A DNA stretch of 8,331 nucleotides from Alphaproteobacteria bacterium (lineage in GTDB: Bacteria > Pseudomonadota > Alphaproteobacteria > Micavibrionales > Micavibrionaceae), in the NCBI GenBank assembly GCA_030432775.1, contig JAUILO010000109.1:1-8331 (forward strand), in the 5' to 3' direction. The notes beneath the pieces are model-generated. The model searched no databases, was not told the origin of the DNA, and saw nothing but the letters and a program-made list of their open reading frames with translations. Positions 1-6,950 of the stretch are shown in pieces. How positions within the stretch are numbered: the stretch's first letter is position 1; every line of letters begins with the position of its first letter. The translations under genes and the position numbers were made by a program.

Positions 1-1207
1 TGGGCCATGCACTCGCATCACCGTGCGCACAAATTGTATGACCTTCAATCTCCTTAGAGACATCAAGAAGCATATCAATTTCTTCGACAGAAGCGTTGCC
101 TTCAACCATGCGCATCATAACACGCCACATCCAGCCCGTTCCCTCGCGGCAAGGTGTACATTGCCCACAAGACTCATGCATATAAAAATGTGCAAGTCTG
201 GCAATTGCATACACTATATCTGTGCTTTTATCCATAACTATTACAGCAGCCGTTCCTAATCCGCTCTGAACCTCGCGTAGAGAATCCATGATTACAGAGT
301 CGCAAATGCTCTTCGGCAATAACGGTGTAGATGACCCACCTGGTATAACAGCCAAAAGATTATCCCACCCACCACGAACGCCGCCCGCATGTTTTTCAAT
401 CAAATCTTTCAAGGAAATTCCCATCGCTTCTTCAACCGTACACGGGTTATTGACATGACCCGAAATACAGAAAAGCTTTGTACCCGCATTATTATCATCC
501 CGGCCAATGCCCTTAAACCATACACCGCCACGGCGCAGAATGGTTGGTGCAACGGCAATTGTCTCAACATTATTAACTGTGGTCGGACAAGAATACAGCC
601 CTGCCATAGCAGGAAATGGCGGCTTATTACGTGGCTGCCCTTTATTACCCTCAATACTTTCAATCAATGCGGTTTCTTCACCACAAATATATGCACCGGC
701 ACCGCGATGTAATACGACATCAAAATCCCAGCCACTTTTCGCGGCATTCTTACCAAGTAAGCCCGCTTCATATGCTTCCTTGATCGCGGCATTCACCGCA
801 GAACCTTCATTATAAAACTCACCGCGAATATAAATATAAGCCTTGTGTGCGCCCATCGCAAAACCAGCAAGCAGCGCTCCTTCAATCAATTTATGTGGCT
901 CGTTACGCAAAATTTCGCGGTCTTTACATGTACCAGGTTCAGATTCATCGGCATTGATAACCAGATAATGTGGCTTACCGCTTTTTTCCGGATCAGGCAT
1001 AAACGACCATTTAACCCCAGTCGGGAACCCCGCACCGCCGCGGCCACGCAACCCAGAAGCCTTCATTTCGTTTACAACCCATTCACGACCCTTTTTAATA
1101 AGCGCCGCCGTCTTATCCCAATCACCGCGTTTCTTGGCATATGTCAGGTTAAATGGCTCAAAGCCATATAAATTTGTAAAAATGCGGTCTTTATCATCTA
1201 AAAGCAT
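1..1207 (-). CDS. nuoF: NADH-quinone oxidoreductase subunit F (NuoF/Nqo1), 3'-truncated by the window edge
   Basis: This is the NADH-binding flavoprotein of complex I: it oxidises NADH through FMN and passes electrons to 4Fe-4S cluster N3 at the cytoplasmic tip of the peripheral arm. I translated 402 uninterrupted codons by hand. The FMN/NADH-site glycine-rich motif RGRGGAGFPTG is at residues 54-64, NADESEPGT at 85-93 and GAGAYICGEETALIES at 169-184. The N3 ligands are in ESCGQCTPCREG (C347, C350, C353), with the fourth, C393, in HTICA. The family is usually about 420-445 aa, so only the last few dozen residues lie outside the window. The ATG start shares one base with the nuoE stop (TAATG) and follows a GGGAGG site six bases upstream, which suggests translational coupling to nuoE. 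All expected catalytic and cluster residues visible here are intact. Confidence 0.97.
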   Translation of the reverse strand, partial: MLLDDKDRIFTNLYGFEPFNLTYAKKRGDWDKTAALIKKGREWVVNEMKASGLRGRGGAGFPTGVKWSFMPDPEKSGKPHYLVINADESEPGTCKDREILRNEPHKLIEGALLAGFAMGAHKAYIYIRGEFYNEGSAVNAAIKEAYEAGLLGKNAAKSGWDFDVVLHRGAGAYICGEETALIESIEGNKGQPRNKPPFPAMAGLYSCPTTVNNVETIAVAPTILRRGGVWFKGIGRDDNNAGTKLFCISGHVNNPCTVEEAMGISLKDLIEKHAGGVRGGWDNLLAVIPGGSSTPLLPKSICDSVIMDSLREVQSGLGTAAVIVMDKSTDIVYAIARLAHFYMHESCGQCTPCREGTGWMWRVMMRMVEGNASVEEIDMLLDVSKEIEGHTICAHGDASAWP

Positions 1208-1860
1208 TATGCGCCTCCCGCTTTCTTGGCTTGATCTTTAAGCGTTGTAGCACCAGTGATAGCCATAGAGCATTTACGTCCAACCTGTGAACCCGCCGGC
1301 ATTTCTTTGCCTTCCTTCAATGCCCCCAAAAGCTCTTTAGTCAGCTCGGGCGTTAAATCTTCATAGTAATTATCATTAATCTGGATCATCGGTGCGTTCA
1401 CACAAGCGCCAAGACATTCAACCTCGACCATTGTAAATAGCTGATCCTCTGTTGTTTCCCCCAACTTGATACCAAGATAATCTTCACAACTCTTAACGAT
1501 ATCGGATGACCCTTTAAGCCAGCATGGCGTTGTTGTACAGACCTGCACAAGATATTTACCAACAGGCGCTAGATTATACATGGAATAAAACGTGGCCACT
1601 TCATAAACACGAATTGGTGGCTGATCAATAATTTCGGCGATTTTATCCATCGCGGCGCGCGGTATCCAGCCCCCGTAAGCAGGTTTTGCTTTTGCCCCTT
1701 CTGTGCTCACCTGTCTTTGCGCAACATCAAGCAACGGCATGACCGCACTTTTCTTGGCATAAGTGGGATAACGAGACAATATCTCATCAACTAGTTTTTT
1801 ATCCTTGAACTCAAAAGTCTCAGGCTGGTAGTCGGCATTAATATCAAAGGGTTTTTTCAT
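1207..1860 (-). CDS. nuoE: NADH-quinone oxidoreductase subunit E (NuoE/Nqo2), 24-kDa [2Fe-2S] subunit
   Basis: This is the thioredoxin-fold subunit carrying the off-pathway 2Fe-2S cluster N1a. It pairs with NuoF in the NADH dehydrogenase module. The 217-aa product has the four cluster ligands in the family pattern: C108-x4-C113 (VCTTTPC) and C149-x3-C153 (VECLGAC). An N-terminal helical segment contains SAVMPLL (38-44), followed by the conserved VYEVATFYSMY (85-95). It is longer than the about 166-aa enterobacterial protein. The extra C-terminal part (roughly 185-217, with GSQVGRK) matches the extended alphaproteobacterial/mitochondrial type. The start is ATG and agrees with the family N-terminus, although no clear Shine-Dalgarno site precedes it. 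It lies 65 bp after an unrecognised membrane protein gene rather than directly after nuoD. Its final codons (KKAGGA) contain the ribosome binding site of nuoF. Confidence 0.97.
   Translation of the reverse strand: MKKPFDINADYQPETFEFKDKKLVDEILSRYPTYAKKSAVMPLLDVAQRQVSTEGAKAKPAYGGWIPRAAMDKIAEIIDQPPIRVYEVATFYSMYNLAPVGKYLVQVCTTTPCWLKGSSDIVKSCEDYLGIKLGETTEDQLFTMVEVECLGACVNAPMIQINDNYYEDLTPELTKELLGALKEGKEMPAGSQVGRKCSMAITGATTLKDQAKKAGGA
1214..1219 (-). promoter_or_regulatory. Shine-Dalgarno site of nuoF, embedded in the end of nuoE
   Basis: On the minus strand this reads GGGAGG, six bases before the nuoF ATG. It lies inside the last sense codons of nuoE (Ala-Gly-Gly-Ala). Together with the 1-bp stop/start overlap this supports translational coupling of the two NADH-module subunits. 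Confidence 0.8.
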
Positions 1861-1925
1861 CGGTCTGTTTACTTTTTACGCGTTAAAAAATCACTGTACA
1901 GCTTATACGAAGATTTAAACTGTTT

Positions 1926-2636
1926 CTACCCCGCAAATTGTTTACTTGTAAAGTCTGATTGATGCTTTGAGTCAACTTTACCAATAAGATAATTGGCATA
2001 CAAAAATAGTATGCTGGATAAAAGGAATGGTATATTTGCTTGCACGACACCAACAAATAGCGTCCATAGCGTCACAGAGGCAAATAAACTGCCTGCTAAA
2101 TCATTGCGGTCTGTTGCAAATGCCAAAAACGCAGCCATGCATATTTGCACCGACATTATCACCTGCAGATAAGATGCCTCGTCACGAAGCCCAAAAATAT
2201 TAACCGAGTCAATTGTATACATGACTCCTGCTAGAAATATCATTAACCAGCCAAAATCAAGAGGATAGAGATAGAACTTAATACAGCGCTTTAATTTTAT
2301 AGATAAAGGAATGCGATCTTGTGAAACGATAGCGCCTTTGATTTTGCCCCAGTATTGCGCCGAAAATACCTGTATATTGTAAATAAGAATCTTCTTCAGC
2401 TCAGGCCCTATGGCACTTAATGGTATTTTATAATCATCCGCATCAAGCTGTGGCAAAGCTCCTCTGCCAAACATCATCTTGTTAAAATGGGTCACAAGAC
2501 CAAAGCAGGCGCCGACAACCCAAAGAAAACTAGCATCGACAAAAACATTCGTCGCAAATAAAAGATCAGCACTTATAAAAATAAAGGCATACATCTTCAT
2601 CGGGTTCTCTTGTACAAACTTTCGCGCTGAAAACAT
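1926..2636 (-). CDS. Unrecognised multi-pass membrane protein inserted in the nuo operon between nuoD and nuoE
   Basis: I do not recognise this protein. From an ATG at 2636 it is 236 aa with about six hydrophobic segments in a 2+4 arrangement: roughly 14-33, 37-52, then a 65-70 residue mostly polar linker with Lys/Arg clusters (KKIL, KLKR), then 121-141, 156-174, 180-200 and 203-220, and a short polar tail. No cofactor-binding motif, Cys pairs or resemblance to NuoH/J/K/L/M/N is apparent. A longer reading starts at GTG 2654 (242 aa), but the ATG is preferred because a GGGA lies eight bases upstream while nothing similar precedes the GTG. The gene is co-directional with nuo, with 70 bp and 65 bp spacers on either side, so it is probably co-transcribed. 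Sampled lines look more AT-rich than nuoD. A role in complex I assembly or regulation is only a guess from position. Confidence 0.8.
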   Translation of the reverse strand: MFSARKFVQENPMKMYAFIFISADLLFATNVFVDASFLWVVGACFGLVTHFNKMMFGRGALPQLDADDYKIPLSAIGPELKKILIYNIQVFSAQYWGKIKGAIVSQDRIPLSIKLKRCIKFYLYPLDFGWLMIFLAGVMYTIDSVNIFGLRDEASYLQVIMSVQICMAAFLAFATDRNDLAGSLFASVTLWTLFVGVVQANIPFLLSSILFLYANYLIGKVDSKHQSDFTSKQFAG

Positions 2637-2706
2637 GTCAGAAATCCCAAACACTATTTAATAATTAATCTAATGATTTTACAGATCAGAACATTACCGG
2701 CTAAGC

Positions 2707-3921
2707 TTAGCGGTCAATTTCACCGAAAACGATATCCATAGAACCAATAATTGTTACCGTATCAGCAAGCATTTGCCCTTTAGACATAAAATCCATACCT
2801 TGCAAATGCGCAAAACCCGGTGCACGTATCCGGCAACGATATGGTTTATTGGATCCATCAGAAACCAGATAAACACCAAACTCACCCTTCGGTGCCTCTA
2901 CAGCAGCATAGGTTTCACCAGCCGGAACATGATAGCCTTCAGTATATAGTTTAAAATGGTGAATAAGCGCTTCCATTGAATGCTTCATCTCCGCACGTGA
3001 TGGCGGCGCGATCTTATGATCATCGACCATAACAGGCCCTTCTCGTAAGCGCTCTAGACACTGCTTCATAATACTGGCTGATTGACGCATTTCTTCCATG
3101 CGCAATAGGTAACGCGCATAACAATCACCGGTCTTGCCAATTGGCACGTCAAAATCCAGCTCGTCATAAATCTCATACGGCTCGGCCTTGCGAATATCCC
3201 ACGCTACATCAGAGCCACGCAACATAACGCCGGTAAAGCCCCAATCAAGAGCCTGTGACTTAGTGACAGTACCGACATCAACTGTTCTTTGCTTGAAAAT
3301 ACGGTTATTCGTCAAAAGCGTATCTAGATCATCAACAACCTTTAATACAGTATTATCGGCCCACTCATACATATCAACCGCAAGACCAGCAGGCATATCA
3401 TAACGCACGCCACCCGGGCGAATATAGTTAGAGTGAATGCGCGCGCCACACACACGGTCATAAAACTCCATGCCCTTCTCGCGCTCTTCAAAGCCCCAAA
3501 GTGCTGGCGTAATCGCGCCAACATCAAGCGCAAAAGTCGTGATATTCAGCATATGATTCAAAATACGGGTAAGTTCGGAAAACAAAACCCGAATGACTTG
3601 AGCTCTCTCCGGAACAGTGATTCCCAATAGTTTTTCTGTCGCAAGCGCAAACGCATGCTCCTGATTCATTGGACTGACATAATCCAGACGGTCAAAATAT
3701 GGAACAGCCTGCGTATATGTTTTATATTCGATCAGCTTTTCCGTACCACGGTGCAAAAGACCAATATGCGGATCCGCTCTTTCAACAACCTCGCCATCCA
3801 TTTCCAGCACAAGACGAAGAACACCGTGCGCAGCGGGGTGCTGTGGGCCAAAGTTCATTGTAAACGGACGGATCTGTGTTTCTTCTGAAAGAACTACATT
3901 TTCTGCGGCTTGCGAACTCAT
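2707..3921 (-). CDS. nuoD: NADH-quinone oxidoreductase subunit D (NuoD/Nqo4), 49-kDa quinone-site subunit
   Basis: This peripheral-arm subunit is related to the large subunit of NiFe hydrogenases. It forms the quinone pocket together with NuoB and NuoH. The 404-aa length is close to the usual single-subunit form and it is not fused to nuoC. The GPQHPAAHG motif is at 25-33. H32 and Y81 (in RLDYVSP) have the 49-residue spacing of the quinone-binding His and Tyr known from Thermus Nqo4 (His38/Tyr87). The signature DPHIGLLHRGTEKL is at 50-63, and the family-typical C-terminus ends in FGEIDR. The ATG overlaps the nuoC stop by four bases (ATGA) and follows an AGGAGG six bases upstream, so it is very likely translationally coupled to nuoC. 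No odd substitutions were seen. Confidence 0.98.
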   Translation of the reverse strand: MSSQAAENVVLSEETQIRPFTMNFGPQHPAAHGVLRLVLEMDGEVVERADPHIGLLHRGTEKLIEYKTYTQAVPYFDRLDYVSPMNQEHAFALATEKLLGITVPERAQVIRVLFSELTRILNHMLNITTFALDVGAITPALWGFEEREKGMEFYDRVCGARIHSNYIRPGGVRYDMPAGLAVDMYEWADNTVLKVVDDLDTLLTNNRIFKQRTVDVGTVTKSQALDWGFTGVMLRGSDVAWDIRKAEPYEIYDELDFDVPIGKTGDCYARYLLRMEEMRQSASIMKQCLERLREGPVMVDDHKIAPPSRAEMKHSMEALIHHFKLYTEGYHVPAGETYAAVEAPKGEFGVYLVSDGSNKPYRCRIRAPGFAHLQGMDFMSKGQMLADTVTIIGSMDIVFGEIDR

Positions 3922-4595
3922 TTCGCGCCTCCTGCTTTCTTCTCGCTGGCGAGAACTTCCTTATGAACGTCACGGTAACCATAAGCTGGCTTCACAACTT
4001 TTTCATCACCGGGCAACTGCATATCAGTCAAACCTTCCCACGGGCTGAGGAAATCAAAACGTCTGAAGTCCTGCGTTAATTTTACAGGCTCATACACAAC
4101 GCGCTTAAGCTCGTTATCATAACGAAGCTCAACATAACCCGTCAGCGGAAAATCCTTACGCAGCGGATGACCTTCAAAGCCATAATCGGTCAATATACGG
4201 CGTAGATCCGGATTACCGTCAAACATAATGCCATATAAATCCCAAGCCTCGCGTTCATACCATCCCGCAGCGCTATAAACATCTGTCACTGATGGCACGG
4301 CAATATCTTCGGTCGTAGAAACCTTAACGCGAATACGCTGATTCAATGAAACGGATAAAAGCAAATAAACGACTTCAAAGCGCTCTTCCCTATCCGGAAA
4401 ATCTACACCACATAAATCAATAAGCGTTTTAAAATAACATTCTCTGTCATCACGCAGATACTGCAATAACGGCTCAATACTCTCGCGCTTTGCGTTTAAA
4501 ACCAACTCACCCTTATCAAGCTCATAAGAAATAACGGCACCCCCGGTATTTTCTTGAACATGTTCAGCGAGATCAGACAGGCTTTCTTCAGACAT
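3918..4595 (-). CDS. nuoC: NADH-quinone oxidoreductase subunit C (NuoC/Nqo5), 30-kDa subunit
   Basis: This is a structural subunit of the peripheral arm that packs against NuoD in the quinone-reducing connecting module. The product is 225 aa from the ATG at 4595. The complex I 30-kDa signature is clear: EREAWDLYGIMFDG followed by NPDLRRIL and GHPLRKDFPLTGY (about residues 114-154), and then the typical FRRFDFLSPWEG (177-188). An upstream in-frame TTG at 4604 would add three residues. It is less likely because AGGGA lies only one base from the TTG but ten bases from the ATG. nuoC is separate from nuoD, unlike the fused nuoCD of enterobacteria. Its 3' end codes KKAGGAK and contains the nuoD ribosome binding site. 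Confidence 0.96.
   Translation of the reverse strand: MSEESLSDLAEHVQENTGGAVISYELDKGELVLNAKRESIEPLLQYLRDDRECYFKTLIDLCGVDFPDREERFEVVYLLLSVSLNQRIRVKVSTTEDIAVPSVTDVYSAAGWYEREAWDLYGIMFDGNPDLRRILTDYGFEGHPLRKDFPLTGYVELRYDNELKRVVYEPVKLTQDFRRFDFLSPWEGLTDMQLPGDEKVVKPAYGYRDVHKEVLASEKKAGGAK
3928..3933 (-). promoter_or_regulatory. Shine-Dalgarno site of nuoD, embedded in the end of nuoC
   Basis: On the minus strand this reads AGGAGG, a perfect anti-16S core, six bases before the nuoD ATG. It lies inside the nuoC codons for Ala-Gly-Gly-Ala. The surrounding 17 bases are almost identical to the block preceding nuoF. Confidence 0.85.
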
Positions 4596-4631
4596 TACTT
4601 TCAATTCCCTAATTTGGATACTCTTACGATT

Positions 4632-5207
4632 TTATCGCGCAATACGCGTATCCTCGCGTTGAATTTTCTTTTGCAACTGTAACAAGCCGTAAACCAATGC
4701 CTCGGCAGTCGGCGGACAGCCCGGCACATAAATATCAACCGGAACAATACGATCACAGCCACGAACAACTGAATATGAATAATGGTAATACCCGCCGCCA
4801 TTCGCGCAAGACCCCATTGAAACAACCCAACGCGGCTCTGGCATCTGATCATAGACACGGCGAAGCGCAGGTGCCATTTTATTACAAAGCGTACCTGCCA
4901 CAATCATTACATCGGATTGGCGTGGACTTGGACGTGGAATAATGCCGAAACGGTCAAGGTCGTAACGACTCATGTAAGAATGGATCATCTCCACAGCGCA
5001 ACAAGCAAGACCAAAGGTCATCGGCCACATAGAGCCCGCACGCGCCCAATCAAAAAGTTTATCCGCCTGCGCCAGAACATACCCCTTTTCATGTACTTCC
5101 TTGGATAAAGCAGCAACATTTGCATCCTGCACTTCAGCCGGAATGGCGGGCACATCTGTTTTTAAACTAAACTCTGGTGCTTTTATAACTTTACGATCAT
5201 GAGTCAT
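4632..5207 (-). CDS. nuoB: NADH-quinone oxidoreductase subunit B (NuoB/Nqo6), cluster N2 subunit
   Basis: This subunit carries 4Fe-4S cluster N2, the last cluster before quinone, at the interface with NuoD and the membrane arm. The 191-aa product has the four family ligands: the adjacent pair C69-C70 in GLACCAVEM, C134 in MGSCANGGG, and C164 in VPGCPPTAEAL. The conserved stretch RPSPRQSDVMIVAGTL is at 92-107. About 45 residues precede the conserved core, giving the longer alphaproteobacterial/mitochondrial form. The start is ATG, with only a weak purine-rich stretch (AGAGAAT) upstream. It lies 68 bp after nuoA and 36 bp before the nuoC ATG in the same orientation. All key residues are intact. 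Confidence 0.98.
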   Translation of the reverse strand: MTHDRKVIKAPEFSLKTDVPAIPAEVQDANVAALSKEVHEKGYVLAQADKLFDWARAGSMWPMTFGLACCAVEMIHSYMSRYDLDRFGIIPRPSPRQSDVMIVAGTLCNKMAPALRRVYDQMPEPRWVVSMGSCANGGGYYHYSYSVVRGCDRIVPVDIYVPGCPPTAEALVYGLLQLQKKIQREDTRIAR

Positions 5208-5275
5208 TATAATCTATTCTCTAATTTTTAATTTTAAGGCAGTCAGACCACCTATCTACCGTAGTAGTAAAACCC

Positions 5276-5647
5276 CTATTCCCAGTCCAACGCGCCTTTT
5301 TTCCATTCATATATAAAGCCGACAGTCAAAATACCCAGAAAGGCTACCATTGACCAAAAGCCAAACATACCAATATCACCCAAAGTTACAGCCCATGGAA
5401 ACAGGAACGCAACCTCAAGATCAAAAATAATAAACAAAATGGCAACGAGATAAAAACGAACATCAAAACGACCACTGGCATCATCAAATGCATCAAAACC
5501 ACATTCCCACGCAGCAAGCTTATCCGGATCCGGATTGCGCTTACCTGCAAGAATAGATGCGAGAACCATCAAAACAGACATTCCGCCTGCAATGAAAATG
5601 AAAACGAGAATTGGTAGATATTCAGATAAAAGTTCGGTTGAAGCCAT
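5276..5647 (-). CDS. nuoA: NADH-quinone oxidoreductase subunit A (NuoA/Nqo7), membrane-arm subunit
   Basis: This small membrane subunit sits at the junction of the peripheral and membrane arms near the quinone chamber, where its TM1-TM2 loop contributes to coupling. The 123-aa length is normal. Three hydrophobic segments are visible at about 11-34, 64-87 and 94-113. The loop has the conserved WECGFDAFDDA (47-57; the loop Cys is C49), and TM2 contains FDLEVAFLFPWA (75-86) with its buried acidic residues. It is the first gene of the minus-strand operon and is preceded by a 338-bp intergenic region. The ATG start has only a weak GAG nine bases upstream. Assignment is secure from motif and position. 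Confidence 0.97.
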   Translation of the reverse strand: MASTELLSEYLPILVFIFIAGGMSVLMVLASILAGKRNPDPDKLAAWECGFDAFDDASGRFDVRFYLVAILFIIFDLEVAFLFPWAVTLGDIGMFGFWSMVAFLGILTVGFIYEWKKGALDWE

Positions 5648-5686
5648 AGTGGTATACTCGGAACATTAACGTTTTTAACGCCTACC

Positions 5687-5716
5687 AATATAGGCCAGTT
5701 CTTACACAAACATCAA
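5687..5716 (-). promoter_or_regulatory. Candidate sigma70-type promoter of the nuo operon
   Basis: On the minus strand, TTGATG (5716-5711) and TATATT (5692-5687) are separated by 18 bases. They match the TTGACA/TATAAT consensus at 4/6 and 5/6 positions. The -10 element would place transcription start about 30-35 bases before the nuoA ATG. In AT-rich DNA such matches occur by chance, so this is tentative. An alternative pair further upstream (TTGAAT, 17 bases, TCTTAT) is weaker. Confidence 0.3.
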
Positions 5717-5860
5717 TACTGATCTGGTCATTTATGAACTATTTATACGAATAAAATCCGTTATACGGCTTTCAAATATAAGATATTGGCCTATCAGACC
5801 ATTCAAGCTAATATATATGCCATAAAACGAACATAATAACGCAGCATTTTAATGTTGGCA

Positions 5861-5950
5861 CAAACATAAAGATCAATGTAGACGCAAACACCAACATAAA
5901 CATCAGTATAAAGACCCGCACAAACAGCTTAATACTATAAAAAACCTGCT
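5861..5950 (+). repeat. Degenerate 30-bp tandem periodicity upstream of the ABC transporter genes
   Basis: Three consecutive 30-base units begin at 5861, 5891 and 5921 with CAAACATAAA, CCAACATAAA and CAAACAGCTT. Units 1 and 2 agree at 20 of 30 positions. Units 2 and 3 agree at 16 of 30. The composition is A-rich, so part of this agreement is expected by chance. It may be a degenerate repeat, or binding sites for a regulator spaced at about three helical turns. Confidence 0.3.
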
Positions 5951-5985
5951 TATACACCCCCAATCAAATTGATACTGGAAGATAT

Positions 5986-6939
5986 ATGATTACCGTTGAT
6001 AACTTAGTCTATGAATATCCTGATAAACGCGCGCTACATAGCGTGAGCCTTGAGATCAAAGCAGGCGATATTTGCGCCTTGGTCGGCCCCAATGGCGCAG
6101 GTAAAACAACATTGCTGCGCAATCTGGCCGCGCTTGAAATTCCTTTTTCCGGCGAAGTTACAATTGATGGCATGAAAACCCATGATGACCCGCGCGAGAT
6201 ACACAAAAAGGTAGGCTATCTATCCGACTTCTTCGGCCTGTATGATGATTTAACAATCGAACAAAACCTAACCTATATGGCATGGTGTCATAAAGTTGAT
6301 CCGGCTGAAATCGTGCCCACTATTGAATGGACAATTTCAAAACTCGGCCTGAGTAAATTCAAAGATAAAAAGGCAGGCGATCTATCACGCGGCCTAAGAC
6401 AGCGCCTTGCAATCGCACAGGCAATTCTGCATAGGCCTAAAGTTCTATTGCTGGATGAACCAGCATCCGGCCTTGATCCAGATGCACGCAACAAATTATC
6501 GGGACTATTAAAATCCCTGCAAGCGATGGGCATAACGATTATTGTGTCCTCCCACATCCTTGCAGAGCTGGAAGATTACTGTACGAGCATGCTCGTCATT
6601 GAAAATGGCCGTATACTGGATCACGTGCAACTGGATAACGTGCAGGCAGATGACAAACACACCTTAACAATTGGCGTGACATCCATGGATAATAAGTTTC
6701 TGGAACTGTTAAACGATCAGGACAATATTAGCGACGCCCAACATGTGAAGAAAGCTGAAAAGGACTGGTTGCAATGCCAGTTCATCGGCGACGATGAACA
6801 AATACATACGTTGCTCTCCCTGCTTTTGAAAAAGAAAGTTCCTGTATGCCACATATCACTACAAACAAAAACACTACAGCAAGCTTACAAGGATTTATCC
6901 GCTAAAAGTAAATCCACAGCCAACACAGACATGGCATAA
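5986..6939 (+). CDS. ABC-2 type exporter ATP-binding protein
   Basis: This is a cytoplasmic nucleotide-binding subunit that probably powers the membrane protein encoded next to it. The 317-aa product contains Walker A GPNGAGKTT (34-42), a variant signature LSRGLRQRL (133-141), Walker B VLLLDEP (153-159), D-loop SGLDP (161-165) and the switch His H190 in SSH. At the Q-loop position the sequence is GYLSDFFGLYDDLT, with Asp81 where Gln is usual. This form and the LSRG signature are, to my knowledge, shared by a branch of ABC-2 exporter ATPases, so the protein is likely active. About 100 residues follow the core (about 218-317), as in exporter ATPases with an accessory C-terminal domain. GGAAG precedes the ATG. 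The substrate cannot be told from sequence. Confidence 0.92.
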   Translation: MITVDNLVYEYPDKRALHSVSLEIKAGDICALVGPNGAGKTTLLRNLAALEIPFSGEVTIDGMKTHDDPREIHKKVGYLSDFFGLYDDLTIEQNLTYMAWCHKVDPAEIVPTIEWTISKLGLSKFKDKKAGDLSRGLRQRLAIAQAILHRPKVLLLDEPASGLDPDARNKLSGLLKSLQAMGITIIVSSHILAELEDYCTSMLVIENGRILDHVQLDNVQADDKHTLTIGVTSMDNKFLELLNDQDNISDAQHVKKAEKDWLQCQFIGDDEQIHTLLSLLLKKKVPVCHISLQTKTLQQAYKDLSAKSKSTANTDMA

Positions 6940-6943
6940 GGAG
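6938..6943 (+). promoter_or_regulatory. Shine-Dalgarno site of the ABC permease gene
   Basis: AAGGAG overlaps the TAA stop of the ATPase gene and lies seven bases before the ATG at 6951. This near-perfect site fixes the start and shows that the two genes are one translational unit. Confidence 0.85.
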
Positions 6944-6950
6944 AATAGCA

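Larger units (their letters stand above)
5648..5985. other. AT-rich divergent intergenic region between nuoA and the ABC transporter genes
   Basis: These 338 bases contain no credible coding region on either strand and no tRNA-like or terminator-like structure. They should hold the promoters of both divergent transcription units. A candidate nuo promoter is noted separately. For the ABC genes I see a ribosome binding site (GGAAG, four bases before the ATG at 5986) but no convincing -35/-10 pair. The right half is rich in short CAAACA and ACATAAA elements with a weak 30-bp period. Confidence 0.7.

Noticed and set aside
23..1171. Several plus-strand reading frames of 78-108 codons at the left end
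   Set aside because: They are antisense to nuoF, which reads without interruption on the minus strand with all family motifs. Their predicted peptides show no domain-like features.
1861..1925. Possible terminator between the unknown membrane gene and nuoE (CTGTACAG palindrome followed by a T-run on the minus strand)
   Set aside because: The palindrome has no loop-forming arms and is short and AT-rich. A terminator here would cut nuoE and nuoF off from the operon.
2637..2654. GTG at 2654 as the start of the unknown membrane protein
   Set aside because: No Shine-Dalgarno-like sequence precedes it. The ATG at 2636 has GGGA at eight bases and starts just before the hydrophobic region. The GTG cannot be fully excluded.
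3188..5108. Plus-strand and alternate-frame reading frames across nuoB, nuoC and nuoD (for example 3655-3888, 4601-4903, 4697-4942)
   Set aside because: They are shadows of strongly conserved subunit genes, and none has a convincing ribosome binding site or protein-like composition.
5671..5681. Short inverted repeat CGTTAAAAACG (minus-strand sense) in the nuoA leader as an operator
   Set aside because: Four-base arms in AT-rich DNA are expected by chance, and no other copy or known regulator site supports it.
5861..5950. CRISPR array interpretation of the 30-bp periodic units
   Set aside because: The units are contiguous with no unique spacers, repeat identity is only 16-20 of 30, and no cas gene is in the window.
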